Shown here: positions 1 to 12,255 of the stretch, in pieces
How the letters are laid out: every line of letters begins with the position of its first letter
How positions within the stretch are numbered: position 1 is the stretch's first letter
Assembly: GCA_030151165.1 (NCBI GenBank)
Contig: JASLEM010000404.1
Coordinates: 1-19,274, forward strand
DNA: 19,274 nucleotides
Direction: 5' to 3'
From: Burkholderiaceae bacterium
GTDB taxonomy: Bacteria > Pseudomonadota > Gammaproteobacteria > Burkholderiales > Burkholderiaceae
Notes under the pieces: model-generated
Told to the model about the DNA's origin: nothing
Seen by the model: only the letters and a program-made list of their open reading frames with translations
Database searches by the model: none
Translations under genes and position numbers: made by a program

Positions 1-1
1 C

Positions 2-58
2 GAGCGCTACGGCCCGCAAGGCGCGACCTACTGGGTTGCGCGGCGCCACCCGCGCTGA
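2..58 (+). CDS. 3' end of an unidentified gene (last 18 codons)
   Basis: An open frame enters from the left edge and ends at TGA 56-58, reading ERYGPQGATYWVARRHPR. Its codons have G or C in most third positions, and the stop lies 39 bases from the stop of the convergent helicase gene, so the spacing is natural for the end of a plus-strand gene. The aromatic and basic tail is too short to assign a family, and no function is claimed. It could be a chance frame, because the visible stretch is only 57 bases. Confidence 0.4.
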   Translation, partial: ERYGPQGATYWVARRHPR

Positions 59-97
59 GGCCGTTTCCGGCGAGGCCCCGGGCCGCCGTGCGGGAGC

Positions 98-2407
98 CTA
101 GCGCCGGCCCCCGCGCTGCCACAGCGGCTTCTTGCCCTTGAGGTGCCGCTCGATGCCTTCGTTGAGCCGCTCGCGCAGGTCGAGCACGGCGTCGACGTGG
201 CCGTAGATGCCGGGAAAGCGCAGGTCCAGCCACAGCCACAGCGTGCACGAGCGCAGCGCCTTCTCCATGTTGTCGAGGCGGCTGTGCTCGTCGACCTCGT
301 CGAGGAACCAGGGCGTGCCGGCCTGGCCGACCGAGGCGTGGTGGTGCGTCCAGTCGAGGAAGGCCTGCACCTGGGCCTCGGTGCGGGTGTCGACCGGCGC
401 CTGCGCGTAGATGAAGCGCTGCTTCAGCGACAGCTTGCCCGCGCTGCGATCGAGCTCCTCGGCGAGCTCCAGCATCTGGTCGAGCTCGGCGACGGCGAAG
501 TGCGCGTTGTCCAGCTTCAGCTGGTCGACGAAGACGTTCAGCACCGCGCGCAGCTGCGTCAGGTGCAGGCGCGTGGCGATGGTGTCGACATGCCACCAGT
601 TCGGCGCGACGGTCGCCTTGAAGTCGCGCGGCGCGCGCGGCTGCTTGGGCAGCAGCTCCTTCAGCGTGCGCGCGGCGGTCGGCTCGGCCTCGCGCAGCAC
701 GCCGGTGAAGCCTTCCTCGTGCATGCCGTAGCGGCCCGCGCGGCCGGCGATCTGGTGCACCTCGGATTCGTTGAGCACGCGGTCGCCGACGCCGTCGAAC
801 TTCTTCATCGTGCTGAACAGCACGCGCCGGATCGGCAGGTTCAGGCCCATGCCGATCGCGTCGGTCGCGATCAGGATGTGCGCGTGCCCGTGCGCGAAGC
901 GTTCGGCCTCGCGCCGCCGCACCTCGGGTGGCAGCGCGCCGTAGATCACCGACACCGCGTGGCCGTTGGCGGCGACCTGGTCACGCAGCATCAGCACCTC
1001 GCGGCGGCTGAACGCGACGACGGCGTCGCCCTTCTTGAGCGCCGAGATCGGCACCGGGCCGGGCATCAGCTCGACGTGCTGCTTGCGCTCGAACTCGCGC
1101 ACCTTGCAGTTCTCGCCGCACAGCTTGAGCAGGTTCTCGATCGCCGGCACGGCGTAGGCCGAACAGATGATGATCACCTCGTTGGCCGGCACGCCGACGA
1201 TCGCCTGCGTCCACGCCCAGCCGCGCGAGGCGTCGAAGATCATCTGCGCCTCGTCGATCACCGCGACGTCGATCGGCTTGGACGTGTTGACCATCTCGAT
1301 CGTGCTCGACACCACCCGCGCGTCCGGCGCCGGGTCGTTCTCCTCGCCGGTCAGCAGCGAGCAGGCGACGCCGCGGCCCACGAGCCGGTCGCGGCCCTCG
1401 AGCGCGAGCAGCCGCAGCGGCGCGAGGTAACAGCCGTCGTGGGCCTGGGACAGGCGTTCGAACGCCGCGTGCGTCTTGCCGCTGTTCGGCGGACCGACGT
1501 ACAGCGTGACGGTGCGCTGCAGGCGACGCGCCATCTCGAAGGTGTCGGGGTAGCCCTGGAACGCGAGCTCGGAGTTGAGGCCGGCCAGCGTGTCGAGCTC
1601 GGCGACGTGCCGCTCCCAGCGATCCTGCGCCCGCGTGGTCGCGAGCTTCAGCTCCGCGAACGGCTGCGGCCGCGCGCACTCGGCCTGCAGACGCGGCAGC
1701 AGGGAGGCGATGTGCTCCGGGTGGCCCGACAGGCCGCGCGCGATCAGCGACTCGATGTGGCCGACCAGCGCCGCCGCGTCGGCGTACGGCGGCGCGGTGC
1801 CGAGCGCGGCCCTGAGCGCGTCGATGTCGCCGTCACGGTAGAACGCCCACACCGGCGCGGCCGGCACCGGCTGGCGGTACGCGACGCGCAGCTCCCAGCC
1901 CGTGGACGGCAGGACGAGCACCTGCGTGAGGAAGCGGTCGAACTCGCCGGCATCGCGCGTCACGCCAAGGCCCTCGAGTTCGACCGTGCGCGCCTGCATC
2001 AGCGCGCGCACCTGCGGGCCGTTGCCGACCGCGTCGAGATGGCGCAGCGCGTCGGCCATGCGGTCGGGCGCGATCCAGCGGCTGGGCCGCGCGCCCGCCA
2101 CGGCCTTCTGCAGCAGGATCAAGCCCAGCGTGTCCAGGTGCTGCTCGAAGTGCGGCGTGTGCTCGTCGATGTAGTCGGCGGGCTTGACCACCTGCGGCAG
2201 CTGGTACGCCGCCTGCTGGAGGCGTGCGACGTCGGCGGGCGTGATCGACGCGGGCACGCGGCTCGCGTGGCGCGCGTTGGGCAGCTTGAAGGTGCGCGCC
2301 GGCGCGGCGGTCGCGGTGGACGCGGCCGGGTCGACGGCGGGCAGGGTGGGGGCGTCGGCGGCGGCCGGCAGGCCGGTGGGCGGAAGGATCGGGGAATCGG
2401 GGCTCAT
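98..2407 (-). CDS. SUV3-like DExH-box RNA helicase
   Basis: This is a 769-residue superfamily 2 helicase resembling the mitochondrial RNA helicase SUV3. Visible motifs in order are the Walker A motif GPPNSGKT (305-312), the YLAPLRLLALE block (about 327-337), TGEE (353-356), the Walker B box DEAQM (385-389), ATDAIGMGLN (514-523) and HQIAGRAGRYG (551-561). The LRLLALE and TGEE blocks and the DE-x-QM box are typical of SUV3 rather than of DEAD-box or RecQ proteins. A C-terminal region of about 200 residues follows the helicase core. The first 300 residues have a Pro/Ala-rich leader (about 1-40) and then a helical region I do not recognise. The likely role is ATP-dependent unwinding of structured RNA or RNA-DNA hybrids in the cytoplasm, by analogy with SUV3. 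No exonuclease partner is encoded nearby. The ATG start has no strong Shine-Dalgarno sequence. It is divergent from the DUF445 gene across 55 bases. Confidence 0.88.
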   Translation of the reverse strand: MSPDSPILPPTGLPAAADAPTLPAVDPAASTATAAPARTFKLPNARHASRVPASITPADVARLQQAAYQLPQVVKPADYIDEHTPHFEQHLDTLGLILLQKAVAGARPSRWIAPDRMADALRHLDAVGNGPQVRALMQARTVELEGLGVTRDAGEFDRFLTQVLVLPSTGWELRVAYRQPVPAAPVWAFYRDGDIDALRAALGTAPPYADAAALVGHIESLIARGLSGHPEHIASLLPRLQAECARPQPFAELKLATTRAQDRWERHVAELDTLAGLNSELAFQGYPDTFEMARRLQRTVTLYVGPPNSGKTHAAFERLSQAHDGCYLAPLRLLALEGRDRLVGRGVACSLLTGEENDPAPDARVVSSTIEMVNTSKPIDVAVIDEAQMIFDASRGWAWTQAIVGVPANEVIIICSAYAVPAIENLLKLCGENCKVREFERKQHVELMPGPVPISALKKGDAVVAFSRREVLMLRDQVAANGHAVSVIYGALPPEVRRREAERFAHGHAHILIATDAIGMGLNLPIRRVLFSTMKKFDGVGDRVLNESEVHQIAGRAGRYGMHEEGFTGVLREAEPTAARTLKELLPKQPRAPRDFKATVAPNWWHVDTIATRLHLTQLRAVLNVFVDQLKLDNAHFAVAELDQMLELAEELDRSAGKLSLKQRFIYAQAPVDTRTEAQVQAFLDWTHHHASVGQAGTPWFLDEVDEHSRLDNMEKALRSCTLWLWLDLRFPGIYGHVDAVLDLRERLNEGIERHLKGKKPLWQRGGRR

Positions 2408-2446
2408 GCAGCGGCACGCGCGCGTTCCAGCGCGGGTGCATCGTTC

Positions 2447-2452
2447 GAAGGA
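2447..2452 (+). promoter_or_regulatory. Ribosome binding site deciding the DUF445 start
   Basis: GAAGGA lies 10 bases before ATG 2463. It favours that codon over the upstream in-frame ATG at 2184, which is antisense to the helicase coding region and would add 93 residues unrelated to DUF445. The short gap 2408-2462 must also hold the promoters of both divergent genes, but I see no clear -35/-10 pair in it. Confidence 0.65.
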
Positions 2453-2462
2453 ATGTTGCAGT

Positions 2463-3818
2463 ATGACGGGTCAACACCGTCGGGAGAGCGAACTGGGCGA
2501 CTTGAAGGCCAATCCGAAGGCAAATCGGGGCGCGATGGCGGCGAGCGCGGATCCGCGCGTCGCCGCGTTGCAACGCATGAAGTGGAGCGCCGCCGCGCTG
2601 CTGGGCGCCGCCCTGGCCGGCCTCGTGCTGGCGCGCTGGCGCGGCGGGCAGGGCGCGTGGGCGTGGATCGAGGCGTTCTGCGAGGCCTCGGCGGTCGGTG
2701 CGTTCGCTGACTGGTTCGCCGTCGTCGCGCTGTTCCGCCGCCCGCTGGGGCTGCCGTTGCCGCACACTGCGATCATCCCGCGCAGCAAGGCGCGCGTCGC
2801 CGACGGCCTCGCCGCGTTCGTGCGCGACCATTTCCTCAGCGCCGACACCTTGCTGGCGCGCCTCGCCGTGTTCGACCCGGCCGGCCGGCTGGCCGACTGG
2901 CTCGCCGACCCGGCCCGCGTGCGCGACTGGGTGATCGAGGGCCGGCGCTGGGCCCTGAAGGCGGTCGACCTGTTCGACGACGACCGCATGCGGCGCGCGA
3001 CGCTCGACCTCGTCGTCAGCCAGGTGCGGCGCTGGGACGCCGCGGCCACCACCGCCGAGGTGCTGTCCTTGCTGACGCAGGGCGGGCGCCACCACGAGCT
3101 GCTCGACGCGGGCCTGCAGAAGCTGGGCGGCTTCCTGGCGGAGGACGAGGTCAAGGCGCGCGTGTCCGAGCTGATGGTGCGCCACGCGCGCAAGGAGTGG
3201 CCGAAGGTGATCGGCATGGTCGAGCTCGTGACGCCCGCCGCGCGCATCGCCGACGGCCTCGCCGACAAGCTCAGCGCATCGGTGCTGGGCGAACTGCGCG
3301 ACGTGCTGGCGCAGCCCGATCATCCGGTGCGCCTGCGCTACGAGGCCTGGCTCGCCGACTTCATCGTCCGGCTGCGCAACGACGAGCCGCTGGTCGCCGC
3401 GTTCGAGCGCGTGAAGGAACGCGCGATCACCGATCCGGCGATGCTCGACTACGTCGCGTCGATCTGGTCGGACATCAAGCAGATGCTGCGCCGCGATCTC
3501 GCCGACGAGCACTCCGCCATCGCGCTGCATGTGGAGCAGGCGATGCGCGACGTCGGCGCGCGGCTCGCGGCCGACGCGGGCCTGCGCGCGTCGCTCAACG
3601 AGCACCTGATGTCCGCGGCCGGGCAGCTCGCGGACAAGCTGCGCGACGGCGTCACGCATCACATCGCGCAGACGGTCAAGGACTGGGACGATCGCCAGCT
3701 CGTGGCCGAGCTCGAGCTGAGCGTCGGCAAGGACCTGCAGTTCATCCGCCTCAACGGCACGGTCGTCGGCGGCCTGGTCGGGCTCGCGTTGCATGCGATG
3801 CGCGTGTTCCTGATGTGA
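2463..3818 (+). CDS. DUF445 (YjiN-like) membrane protein
   Basis: This 451-residue protein matches the DUF445 family (E. coli YjiN type, usually 400-450 residues). The signature is the conserved block just after the first membrane segment, FCEASAVGAFADWFAVVALF (72-91), followed by RRPLGLPLPHTAIIP. A hydrophobic segment at about 41-58 and another at the extreme C-terminus (about 431-451) flank a long, charged, helical middle. The protein is therefore probably anchored in the inner membrane at both ends. The biochemical function of the family is not established, and none is inferred here. The start is set by the GAAGGA site and by family length. It is transcribed away from the helicase. The hybrid kinase follows after 118 bases on the same strand with no strong terminator between, so read-through is possible. 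Confidence 0.85.
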   Translation: MTGQHRRESELGDLKANPKANRGAMAASADPRVAALQRMKWSAAALLGAALAGLVLARWRGGQGAWAWIEAFCEASAVGAFADWFAVVALFRRPLGLPLPHTAIIPRSKARVADGLAAFVRDHFLSADTLLARLAVFDPAGRLADWLADPARVRDWVIEGRRWALKAVDLFDDDRMRRATLDLVVSQVRRWDAAATTAEVLSLLTQGGRHHELLDAGLQKLGGFLAEDEVKARVSELMVRHARKEWPKVIGMVELVTPAARIADGLADKLSASVLGELRDVLAQPDHPVRLRYEAWLADFIVRLRNDEPLVAAFERVKERAITDPAMLDYVASIWSDIKQMLRRDLADEHSAIALHVEQAMRDVGARLAADAGLRASLNEHLMSAAGQLADKLRDGVTHHIAQTVKDWDDRQLVAELELSVGKDLQFIRLNGTVVGGLVGLALHAMRVFLM

Positions 3819-3922
3819 TGCGGCCAGCCCGCGTGACGGCTTCCGGTGAAACGGGCAGTTCGGCGCGCCCGGCAGTTGTCGCAGGCCCGTGCGTGTGCGA
3901 CAGTCGGCGCACATCGGGATGC

Positions 3923-3927
3923 GGGAG
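3923..3927 (+). promoter_or_regulatory. Ribosome binding site deciding the hybrid kinase start
   Basis: GGGAG ends 9 bases before ATG 3937. The in-frame GTG at 3889 and ATG at 3919 would add 16 or 6 residues, and neither has a purine-rich site at the right distance. Starting at 3937 also puts the basic residues and the first membrane helix in the usual position for a signal anchor. Confidence 0.6.
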
Positions 3928-3936
3928 TTCGACAGA

Positions 3937-7842
<3,906 letters not shown>

Positions 7843-7852
7843 GCCGGGTGCG

Positions 7853-7884
7853 GCCGCGGCGACGGAATCGGGCGTCGCCGTGGC
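7853..7884 (+). terminator. Strong hairpin after the hybrid kinase gene
   Basis: The stem is GCCG-CGGCGACG (7853-7864) paired with CGTCGCCG-TGGC (7873-7884), 12 base pairs with one G-U, around the 8-base loop GAATCGGG. It begins 10 bases after the kinase stop codon. No T-tract follows, so it may act as a weak or Rho-assisted terminator or as an mRNA 3'-end stabiliser. It supports separate transcription of kinase and chemoreceptor. Confidence 0.55.
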
Positions 7885-7944
7885 GGCGCGGCGCACCATC
7901 GCGGGGCGACCGCGGAAAAAACTGGTGTCGGGAGATCTTGACGT

Positions 7945-7971
7945 TCAAGTCGACCGCCGCATTGTCGATAA
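7945..7971 (+). promoter_or_regulatory. Candidate sigma-28 (FliA) promoter of the chemoreceptor gene
   Basis: TCAAGTCG (7945-7952), an 11-base spacer, and GTCGATAA (7964-7971) match the flagellar sigma-28 consensus TAAAGTTT-N11-GCCGATAA. Spacing is exact, the -10 element agrees at seven of eight positions and the -35 at five of eight (T, AAGT). It lies about 145 bases before the chemoreceptor ATG in an otherwise non-coding gap, in the correct orientation. Chemoreceptor genes are classic FliA targets. The overlapping TTGACG at 7938-7943 could be a sigma-70 -35 element, but no good -10 element is found 16-18 bases downstream. Identification is by pattern only. Confidence 0.7.
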
Positions 7972-8117
7972 CCCTGATGCGACACCTGCGAGACGCAGGC
8001 GGATCCTGGAGAGAGACCCGGTCGCCCACGGCCCGAAGCGTTCGAGACCCATCGCGCGCCGCCGTCGGTCCGCTCCGCTGCCAGCGCACCGGCATGCCTC
8101 CCGCCAAGAGTCCCGTC

Positions 8118-9854
8118 ATGAACCTGAAAATCAAGATGCCGCTGGCCTTCAGCGGCGTCCTCGCCGCCCTGATGGCGGCCGCGCTGGTCGGCATCTACAG
8201 CCTGAACCAGTCGATCACGACCTACGACACCGAGGTCGCCGACAACCAGTCCGCGGTGCACGCGGTCGACGACCTGCTCGTCACGTTCAAGACCCAGGTG
8301 CAGGAGTGGAAGGACACGCTGCTGCGCGGCAAGGATCCGGCCAAGCTCGACAAGCACTGGACGGCGTTCGCCAAGCGCGAGGCCGATGTCGACGCCAAGG
8401 CGAAGGCGCTGCTCGCGTCGCTGCCGCCGGGCGAGAGCCGCCAGCTGGTCGAGCAGTTCGAGGCCGCGCACGTGAAGATGGGCGAGGGCTACCGCAAGGG
8501 CTTCGACGCGTTCAAGGCCGCCGACTTCGACCCGTCCGCCGGCGACAACGCCGTGGCCGGGGTCGACCGCGAGCCGGCGCGCCTGCTGGCCGAATCGTCG
8601 AAGAAGATCGACGACCAGAGCGACGCCGTCGCGGCGCGCGCCGCGGTCGCCGCGCACCGCGCGACCGTCGTCAGCATCGTGCTGATGCTGGTCGTCGGCG
8701 CCGGCGGCATCGGCATCGGCATGTGGTTCAGCCGGCGCATCACGAAGCCGGTCGACGTGGCGCTGCGCCTGGCGAGCGCCATCGCCGAGGGCGACCTGAC
8801 CTCGCACGTGCGCGTCGTCGGCAACGACGAGATCGCGCGCCTGCTCGGGGCGCTGTCGAAGATGCAGGCGAGCCTGTCGGGCGTCGTCGGGCACGTGCGC
8901 CAGAACTCCGAGAGCGTCGCGACGGCGTCGCTGCAGATCTCGCACGGCGCGAACGACCTGAGCTCGCGCACCGAGGAGCAGGCTTCGGCGCTGCAGGAGG
9001 CCGCGTCGTCGATGGAGGAGCTGAGCTCCACCGTGCGCCAGAACGCGGACAACGCGCAGCAGGCCAACCAGCTGGCGCTCGGCGCGAGCACGGTGGCGCG
9101 CCGCGGCGGGGACGTCGTCGGCGAAGTGGTCGAGACGATGAAGGGCATCAACGAGAGTTCGAAGCGCATCGGCGACATCATCGGCGTGATCGACGGCATC
9201 GCGTTCCAGACGAACATCCTCGCGTTGAACGCGGCGGTCGAGGCCGCGCGCGCCGGCGAGCAGGGCCGCGGCTTCGCGGTGGTCGCGAGCGAGGTGCGCA
9301 ACCTCGCGCAGCGCAGCGCGGACGCCGCGCGCGAGATCAAGACGCTGATCTCGGCGAGCGTCGAGCGCGTGGAGCAGGGCACCGCGCTGGTCGACCAGGC
9401 GGGCATCACGATGACGGAGATCGTGTCGTCGATCGCGCGCGTCACCGACATCATGGGCGAGATCAGCGCCGCGAGTTCGGAGCAGAGCTCGGGCGTCGGC
9501 CAGATCGGCGAGGCGATCTCGCAGATGGACCAGGCCACGCAGCAGAACGCCGCGCTGGTCGAGGAGAGCGCCGCGGCCGCCGAAAGCCTCAAGGAGCAGG
9601 CGCAGCAGCTGGTGCAGGCCGTCGCCGTGTTCACGCTCGCGCCGGCCGACGAGAGCGCCGCCCGCGCGGCCGTGCCGATGCCGCGAAAGGCCGCCAAGGC
9701 GGCGCCGGCCCGGCCTGCGCCGGTGAAGGTCGCGGCGGTGCGACCGGCGACCGCGAGTGCACCGAAGGTCGCCGCGCCGATGCGGGCGACGCCTGTCGCC
9801 ACGCCGGCGGCCGTCGCGGTCGCGGCAGGGGGCGACGACTGGGAATCGTTCTGA
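8118..9854 (+). CDS. Methyl-accepting chemotaxis protein (Tsr-like, with C-terminal pentapeptide)
   Basis: This 578-residue inner-membrane chemoreceptor has transmembrane helices at about 8-28 and 183-204. They enclose a helical periplasmic domain of about 155 residues of the four-helix-bundle type. A HAMP domain (about 204-257) and a long signalling coiled coil follow. The highly conserved hairpin tip that contacts CheA and CheW includes [20 protein letters not shown] (360-379) and [15 protein letters not shown] (380-394). After about residue 506 comes a flexible Ala/Pro/Val linker of roughly 65 residues ending in DWESF (574-578). That sequence fits the xWxxF pentapeptide that tethers the CheR methyltransferase in receptors such as Tsr (NWETF). 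The start has only a weak AAGAG site 8 bases upstream. An in-frame ATG at 8095 would add eight residues and is less likely. The ligand is unknown. Expression is probably under FliA, and it is a stand-alone receptor with no che genes in the window. Confidence 0.95.
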   Translation: MNLKIKMPLAFSGVLAALMAAALVGIYSLNQSITTYDTEVADNQSAVHAVDDLLVTFKTQVQEWKDTLLRGKDPAKLDKHWTAFAKREADVDAKAKALLASLPPGESRQLVEQFEAAHVKMGEGYRKGFDAFKAADFDPSAGDNAVAGVDREPARLLAESSKKIDDQSDAVAARAAVAAHRATVVSIVLMLVVGAGGIGIGMWFSRRITKPVDVALRLASAIAEGDLTSHVRVVGNDEIARLLGALSKMQASLSGVVGHVRQNSESVATASLQISHGANDLSSRTEEQASALQEAASSMEELSSTVRQNADNAQQANQLALGASTVARRGGDVVGEVVETMKGINESSKRIGDIIGVIDGIAFQTNILALNAAVEAARAGEQGRGFAVVASEVRNLAQRSADAAREIKTLISASVERVEQGTALVDQAGITMTEIVSSIARVTDIMGEISAASSEQSSGVGQIGEAISQMDQATQQNAALVEESAAAAESLKEQAQQLVQAVAVFTLAPADESAARAAVPMPRKAAKAAPARPAPVKVAAVRPATASAPKVAAPMRATPVATPAAVAVAAGGDDWESF

Positions 9855-9880
9855 TCGCGTCGATCGAATGACGGGCACGG

Positions 9881-9908
9881 GCCGCGCTTGTCGCGGCTCG
9901 CTGCTTTT
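9881..9908 (+). terminator. Possible intrinsic terminator after the chemoreceptor gene
   Basis: The hairpin GCCGCG (9881-9886), loop CTTGT, CGCGGC (9892-9897) is followed by TCGCTGC and then TTTT (9905-9908). It begins 26 bases after the chemoreceptor stop. The stem is short and the T-run is offset, so it is a weak candidate. Confidence 0.4.
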
Positions 9909-9989
9909 CGGGGCCTGCAAGTCCCGGCGTCCCGAAGGGGCAAGGCGACGCGTCGAGGGCGGGGCGGCGGCCACGCTTCAACATCGGGC

Positions 9990-10934
9990 ATGCCCCGCCA
10001 CCTGCTTCCACGCCTTCGTCGCCGGGCCGCGCTCGCCGGCCTCGCGCTGTCCCTCGTCGCCGCGCCGGCCGCCGCCGCGCCGCCGGAGGTCGTCGCGACC
10101 GGGCTGCAGTTCGCCGAGGGCACGATCTTCGTCGGCGACACGCTGTACCTCGTCGACTACGGCGCGTCCGACGTGCTGCGCCTCGTCGGCGGCCGGCTCG
10201 AGCGCGTGTGGCACGGCGACGGCTGCGGCGCCAACGGCCTGCTGCAGGTGCCGCAGGGCCTGATGGTCGCGTGCTTCGACAGCGGCACGATCGAGACGAT
10301 CACGCTGGACGGCCGGCCCGTCTCGCGCCTAGACCGGGACGACGCCGGCCAGCGCTTCCAGAGCCCGAACGACCTCGTCGCCGACCGCCGCGGCGGCGTG
10401 TACTTCACCGCGTCCGGCAGCGGCGGCGGCGCGGCGAACGGCAAGGTGTTCCATCGCGACGTGGCCGGCCACGTCCGCGAAGTGGCGGCCGGCCTGGCGT
10501 TCGCGAACGGCCTCGGCCTGTCGCCCGACGGCGGCGAGCTGTACATCACCGAGAGCACCGCGGGGCGGCTCGACGCGATGCCCGTCGCCGCCGACGGCTC
10601 GCTCGGCCCGCCGCGCCTGGTGGCCGCGCTCGGCGACCTGCTGGCGAAAGGCGCGGGCAAGGCAGCGACGAAGGGCACCCCGCAGGCCATCGCGCCCGAC
10701 AGCCTGCGCGTCGACCGCGCCGGCCGCCTCTACGTCGCGCTGTACCGCGGCGGCGGCGTCGCGGTGGTCGATCCGCACGGGCGGCTCGTGCAACTGATCG
10801 ACGTGCCCGGCGACCACCACACGACGCTCGCGCTGTCGCCGGACAACCGCTTCGTCTACGTCACCGCCGTCGACGATACGGCCGCGGGGACCGCGGGCCG
10901 GCTGCTCAGGTTGCCGTTGACCTCGGCGCCGTGA
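9990..10934 (+). CDS. Exported SMP-30/gluconolactonase-like beta-propeller protein
   Basis: This 314-residue protein has a signal peptide (basic MPRHLLPRLRRR, hydrophobic core, AAPAAAA ending near residue 30), so it is probably periplasmic. The mature part is a six-bladed-propeller type with YLVDYG, SPNDLVAD, FANGLGLSPDG and LALSPDNRFVYVT blade motifs. The four metal-ligand positions of the SMP-30/gluconolactonase family appear as Glu43 (FAEG), Asn127 (SPND), Asn173 (ANGL) and Asp237 (PDSLRVD). That points to a divalent-metal lactonase or related hydrolase. The exact substrate cannot be told. The residue after the last ligand is Ser where PDG is common. The start was chosen for the signal peptide, and no clear Shine-Dalgarno precedes it. 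The amidohydrolase begins 46 bases downstream on the same strand, suggesting one operon. Confidence 0.82.
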   Translation: MPRHLLPRLRRRAALAGLALSLVAAPAAAAPPEVVATGLQFAEGTIFVGDTLYLVDYGASDVLRLVGGRLERVWHGDGCGANGLLQVPQGLMVACFDSGTIETITLDGRPVSRLDRDDAGQRFQSPNDLVADRRGGVYFTASGSGGGAANGKVFHRDVAGHVREVAAGLAFANGLGLSPDGGELYITESTAGRLDAMPVAADGSLGPPRLVAALGDLLAKGAGKAATKGTPQAIAPDSLRVDRAGRLYVALYRGGGVAVVDPHGRLVQLIDVPGDHHTTLALSPDNRFVYVTAVDDTAAGTAGRLLRLPLTSAP

Positions 10935-10980
10935 GCGCGGCCGCGAGTACAGTCGGCGCACCTCGACAAGGACTCGCACG

Positions 10981-12255
10981 ATGAACAAGACATGCATGGC
11001 CGCCGCGCTGGCCCTGGCATTCGCCGCCCCGGCGATGGCCGCGACCACGGTGGTGACGGCCGACCGGCTGGTCGACGTGGCCAGCGGGAAGCTGGTCGAC
11101 AAGCCCGCGGTGCTGATCGTCGACGGCCGCATCGCCGCGGTCGGCACGCAGGGCGCGCTCGCGATCCCGGCCGGCGCGACGCGCATCGAGCTGCCCGGCG
11201 AGACGATCCTGCCCGGGTTGATCGACATGCACGTCCACCTCAACTCGGACGCCCGCATCAGCGGCGACAACTACCTCGAGTTCACCGACACGTTCTGGGC
11301 AGTGATCGGCGTCGCCAACGCCAAGGCGATGCTCGAGGCGGGCTTCACGACGGTGCGCAACGTCGGCTCGCGCGACTACGACGACGTCGCGCTGAAGCAG
11401 GCGATCGAGCACGGCTACTTCCCCGGGCCGCGCATCGTGCCGGCCACATACGCGCTCGGGTCGACCGGCGGCCATTGCGACGGCACCGAGGGCCTGCCGC
11501 CGCGGTTCGCCGTGGTGCCGACGCCGTCGGTCGCCGACGGCCCGGAGGCGTTCCGGCTGCTGGTGCGCAAGGTGCACAAGTACGGCGCCGAGGTGATCAA
11601 GATCTGCGCCACCGGCGGCGTGCTCTCGCGCACGGACGTCGCGGGCGCGCAGCAGATGTCGTACGAGGAGATGAAGGCCGTCGCCGACGAGGCGCACATG
11701 CTGGGCCTGAAGGTCGCCGCGCATGCGCACGGCACCTCCGGCATCAACGACGCGTTGCGCGCGGGCGTCGACACCATCGAGCACGCGAGCCTCGCCGACG
11801 CCGAGTCCTTCAAGCTCGCGAAGGAGCACGGCGCCTGGTTCGACATGGACATCTACGACGACGACTACATCCTCGCCGAGGGCGCGAAGAACGGCGTCTA
11901 CGAGGAGTCGCTCGCCAAGGAGCGCGCGATCGGGCGCAAGCAGCGCGAGACCTTCCGCGACGCGTACAAGGCCGGCGTGAAGATGATCTTCGGCACCGAC
12001 AACGGCGCCGTCTTCCCCGCCGGCCAGAACGCGCTGCAGTTCGCGAAGATGGTGGAGTGGGGCATGCCGCCGATCGAGGCGATCCGCGCCGCCACGCGCA
12101 ACGCGGCACAGGCGCTCGGGCGCGAGGGCGACGTCGGCCAGATCGCGGTCGGCCGCTATGGCGACATCGTCGCCGTGCACGGCGACCCGCTGCAGGACGT
12201 GCGCCTGCTCGAACACCCGAGCGCCGTCATCAAGGGCGGCGAGCGCGTGCGCTGA
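10981..12255 (+). CDS. Exported metal-dependent amidohydrolase (imidazolonepropionase/prolidase-like)
   Basis: This 424-residue member of the amidohydrolase superfamily has a clear signal peptide (about 1-20, APAMA then ATT), placing it in the periplasm. The binuclear metal-centre residues are visible: HVH (His84, His86), Lys207 in VIKICATGG as the probable carboxylated lysine, His248 and His250 in AAHAHG, His268 in IEHAS, and Asp340 in FGTDNG. The flanking sequence PGLIDMHVHL and the C-terminal GRYGDIVAVHGDPLQDV strand are typical of the subgroup that contains secreted Xaa-Pro or Xaa-Lys/Arg dipeptidases and imidazolonepropionase-like enzymes. Cleavage of an amide or peptide bond is likely, but the substrate is not determined. 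A good AAGGA site (10968-10972) lies 8 bases before ATG. It is probably cotranscribed with the SMP-30-like gene. Its stop codon lies inside the hairpin shared with the convergent gene. Confidence 0.88.
   Translation: MNKTCMAAALALAFAAPAMAATTVVTADRLVDVASGKLVDKPAVLIVDGRIAAVGTQGALAIPAGATRIELPGETILPGLIDMHVHLNSDARISGDNYLEFTDTFWAVIGVANAKAMLEAGFTTVRNVGSRDYDDVALKQAIEHGYFPGPRIVPATYALGSTGGHCDGTEGLPPRFAVVPTPSVADGPEAFRLLVRKVHKYGAEVIKICATGGVLSRTDVAGAQQMSYEEMKAVADEAHMLGLKVAAHAHGTSGINDALRAGVDTIEHASLADAESFKLAKEHGAWFDMDIYDDDYILAEGAKNGVYEESLAKERAIGRKQRETFRDAYKAGVKMIFGTDNGAVFPAGQNALQFAKMVEWGMPPIEAIRAATRNAAQALGREGDVGQIAVGRYGDIVAVHGDPLQDVRLLEHPSAVIKGGERVR

Noticed and set aside
143..2710. 855-residue plus-strand open frame opposite the helicase
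   Set aside because: It is antisense to a gene with clear helicase motifs, is extremely rich in Arg, Val, Gln and His, and has no domain. It is the usual shadow of GC-rich codon use.
7938..7966. Possible sigma-70 promoter using TTGACG
   Set aside because: The -35 box is good, but the sequence 17 bases on (ATTGTC) is a poor -10. The overlapping sigma-28 pattern fits better.
10000..10030. Twin-arginine export signal in the SMP-30-like protein
   Set aside because: Arginines are present (RLRRRAALAGL), but the full S/T-R-R-x-F-L-K pattern is missing. An ordinary Sec signal peptide is the simpler reading.
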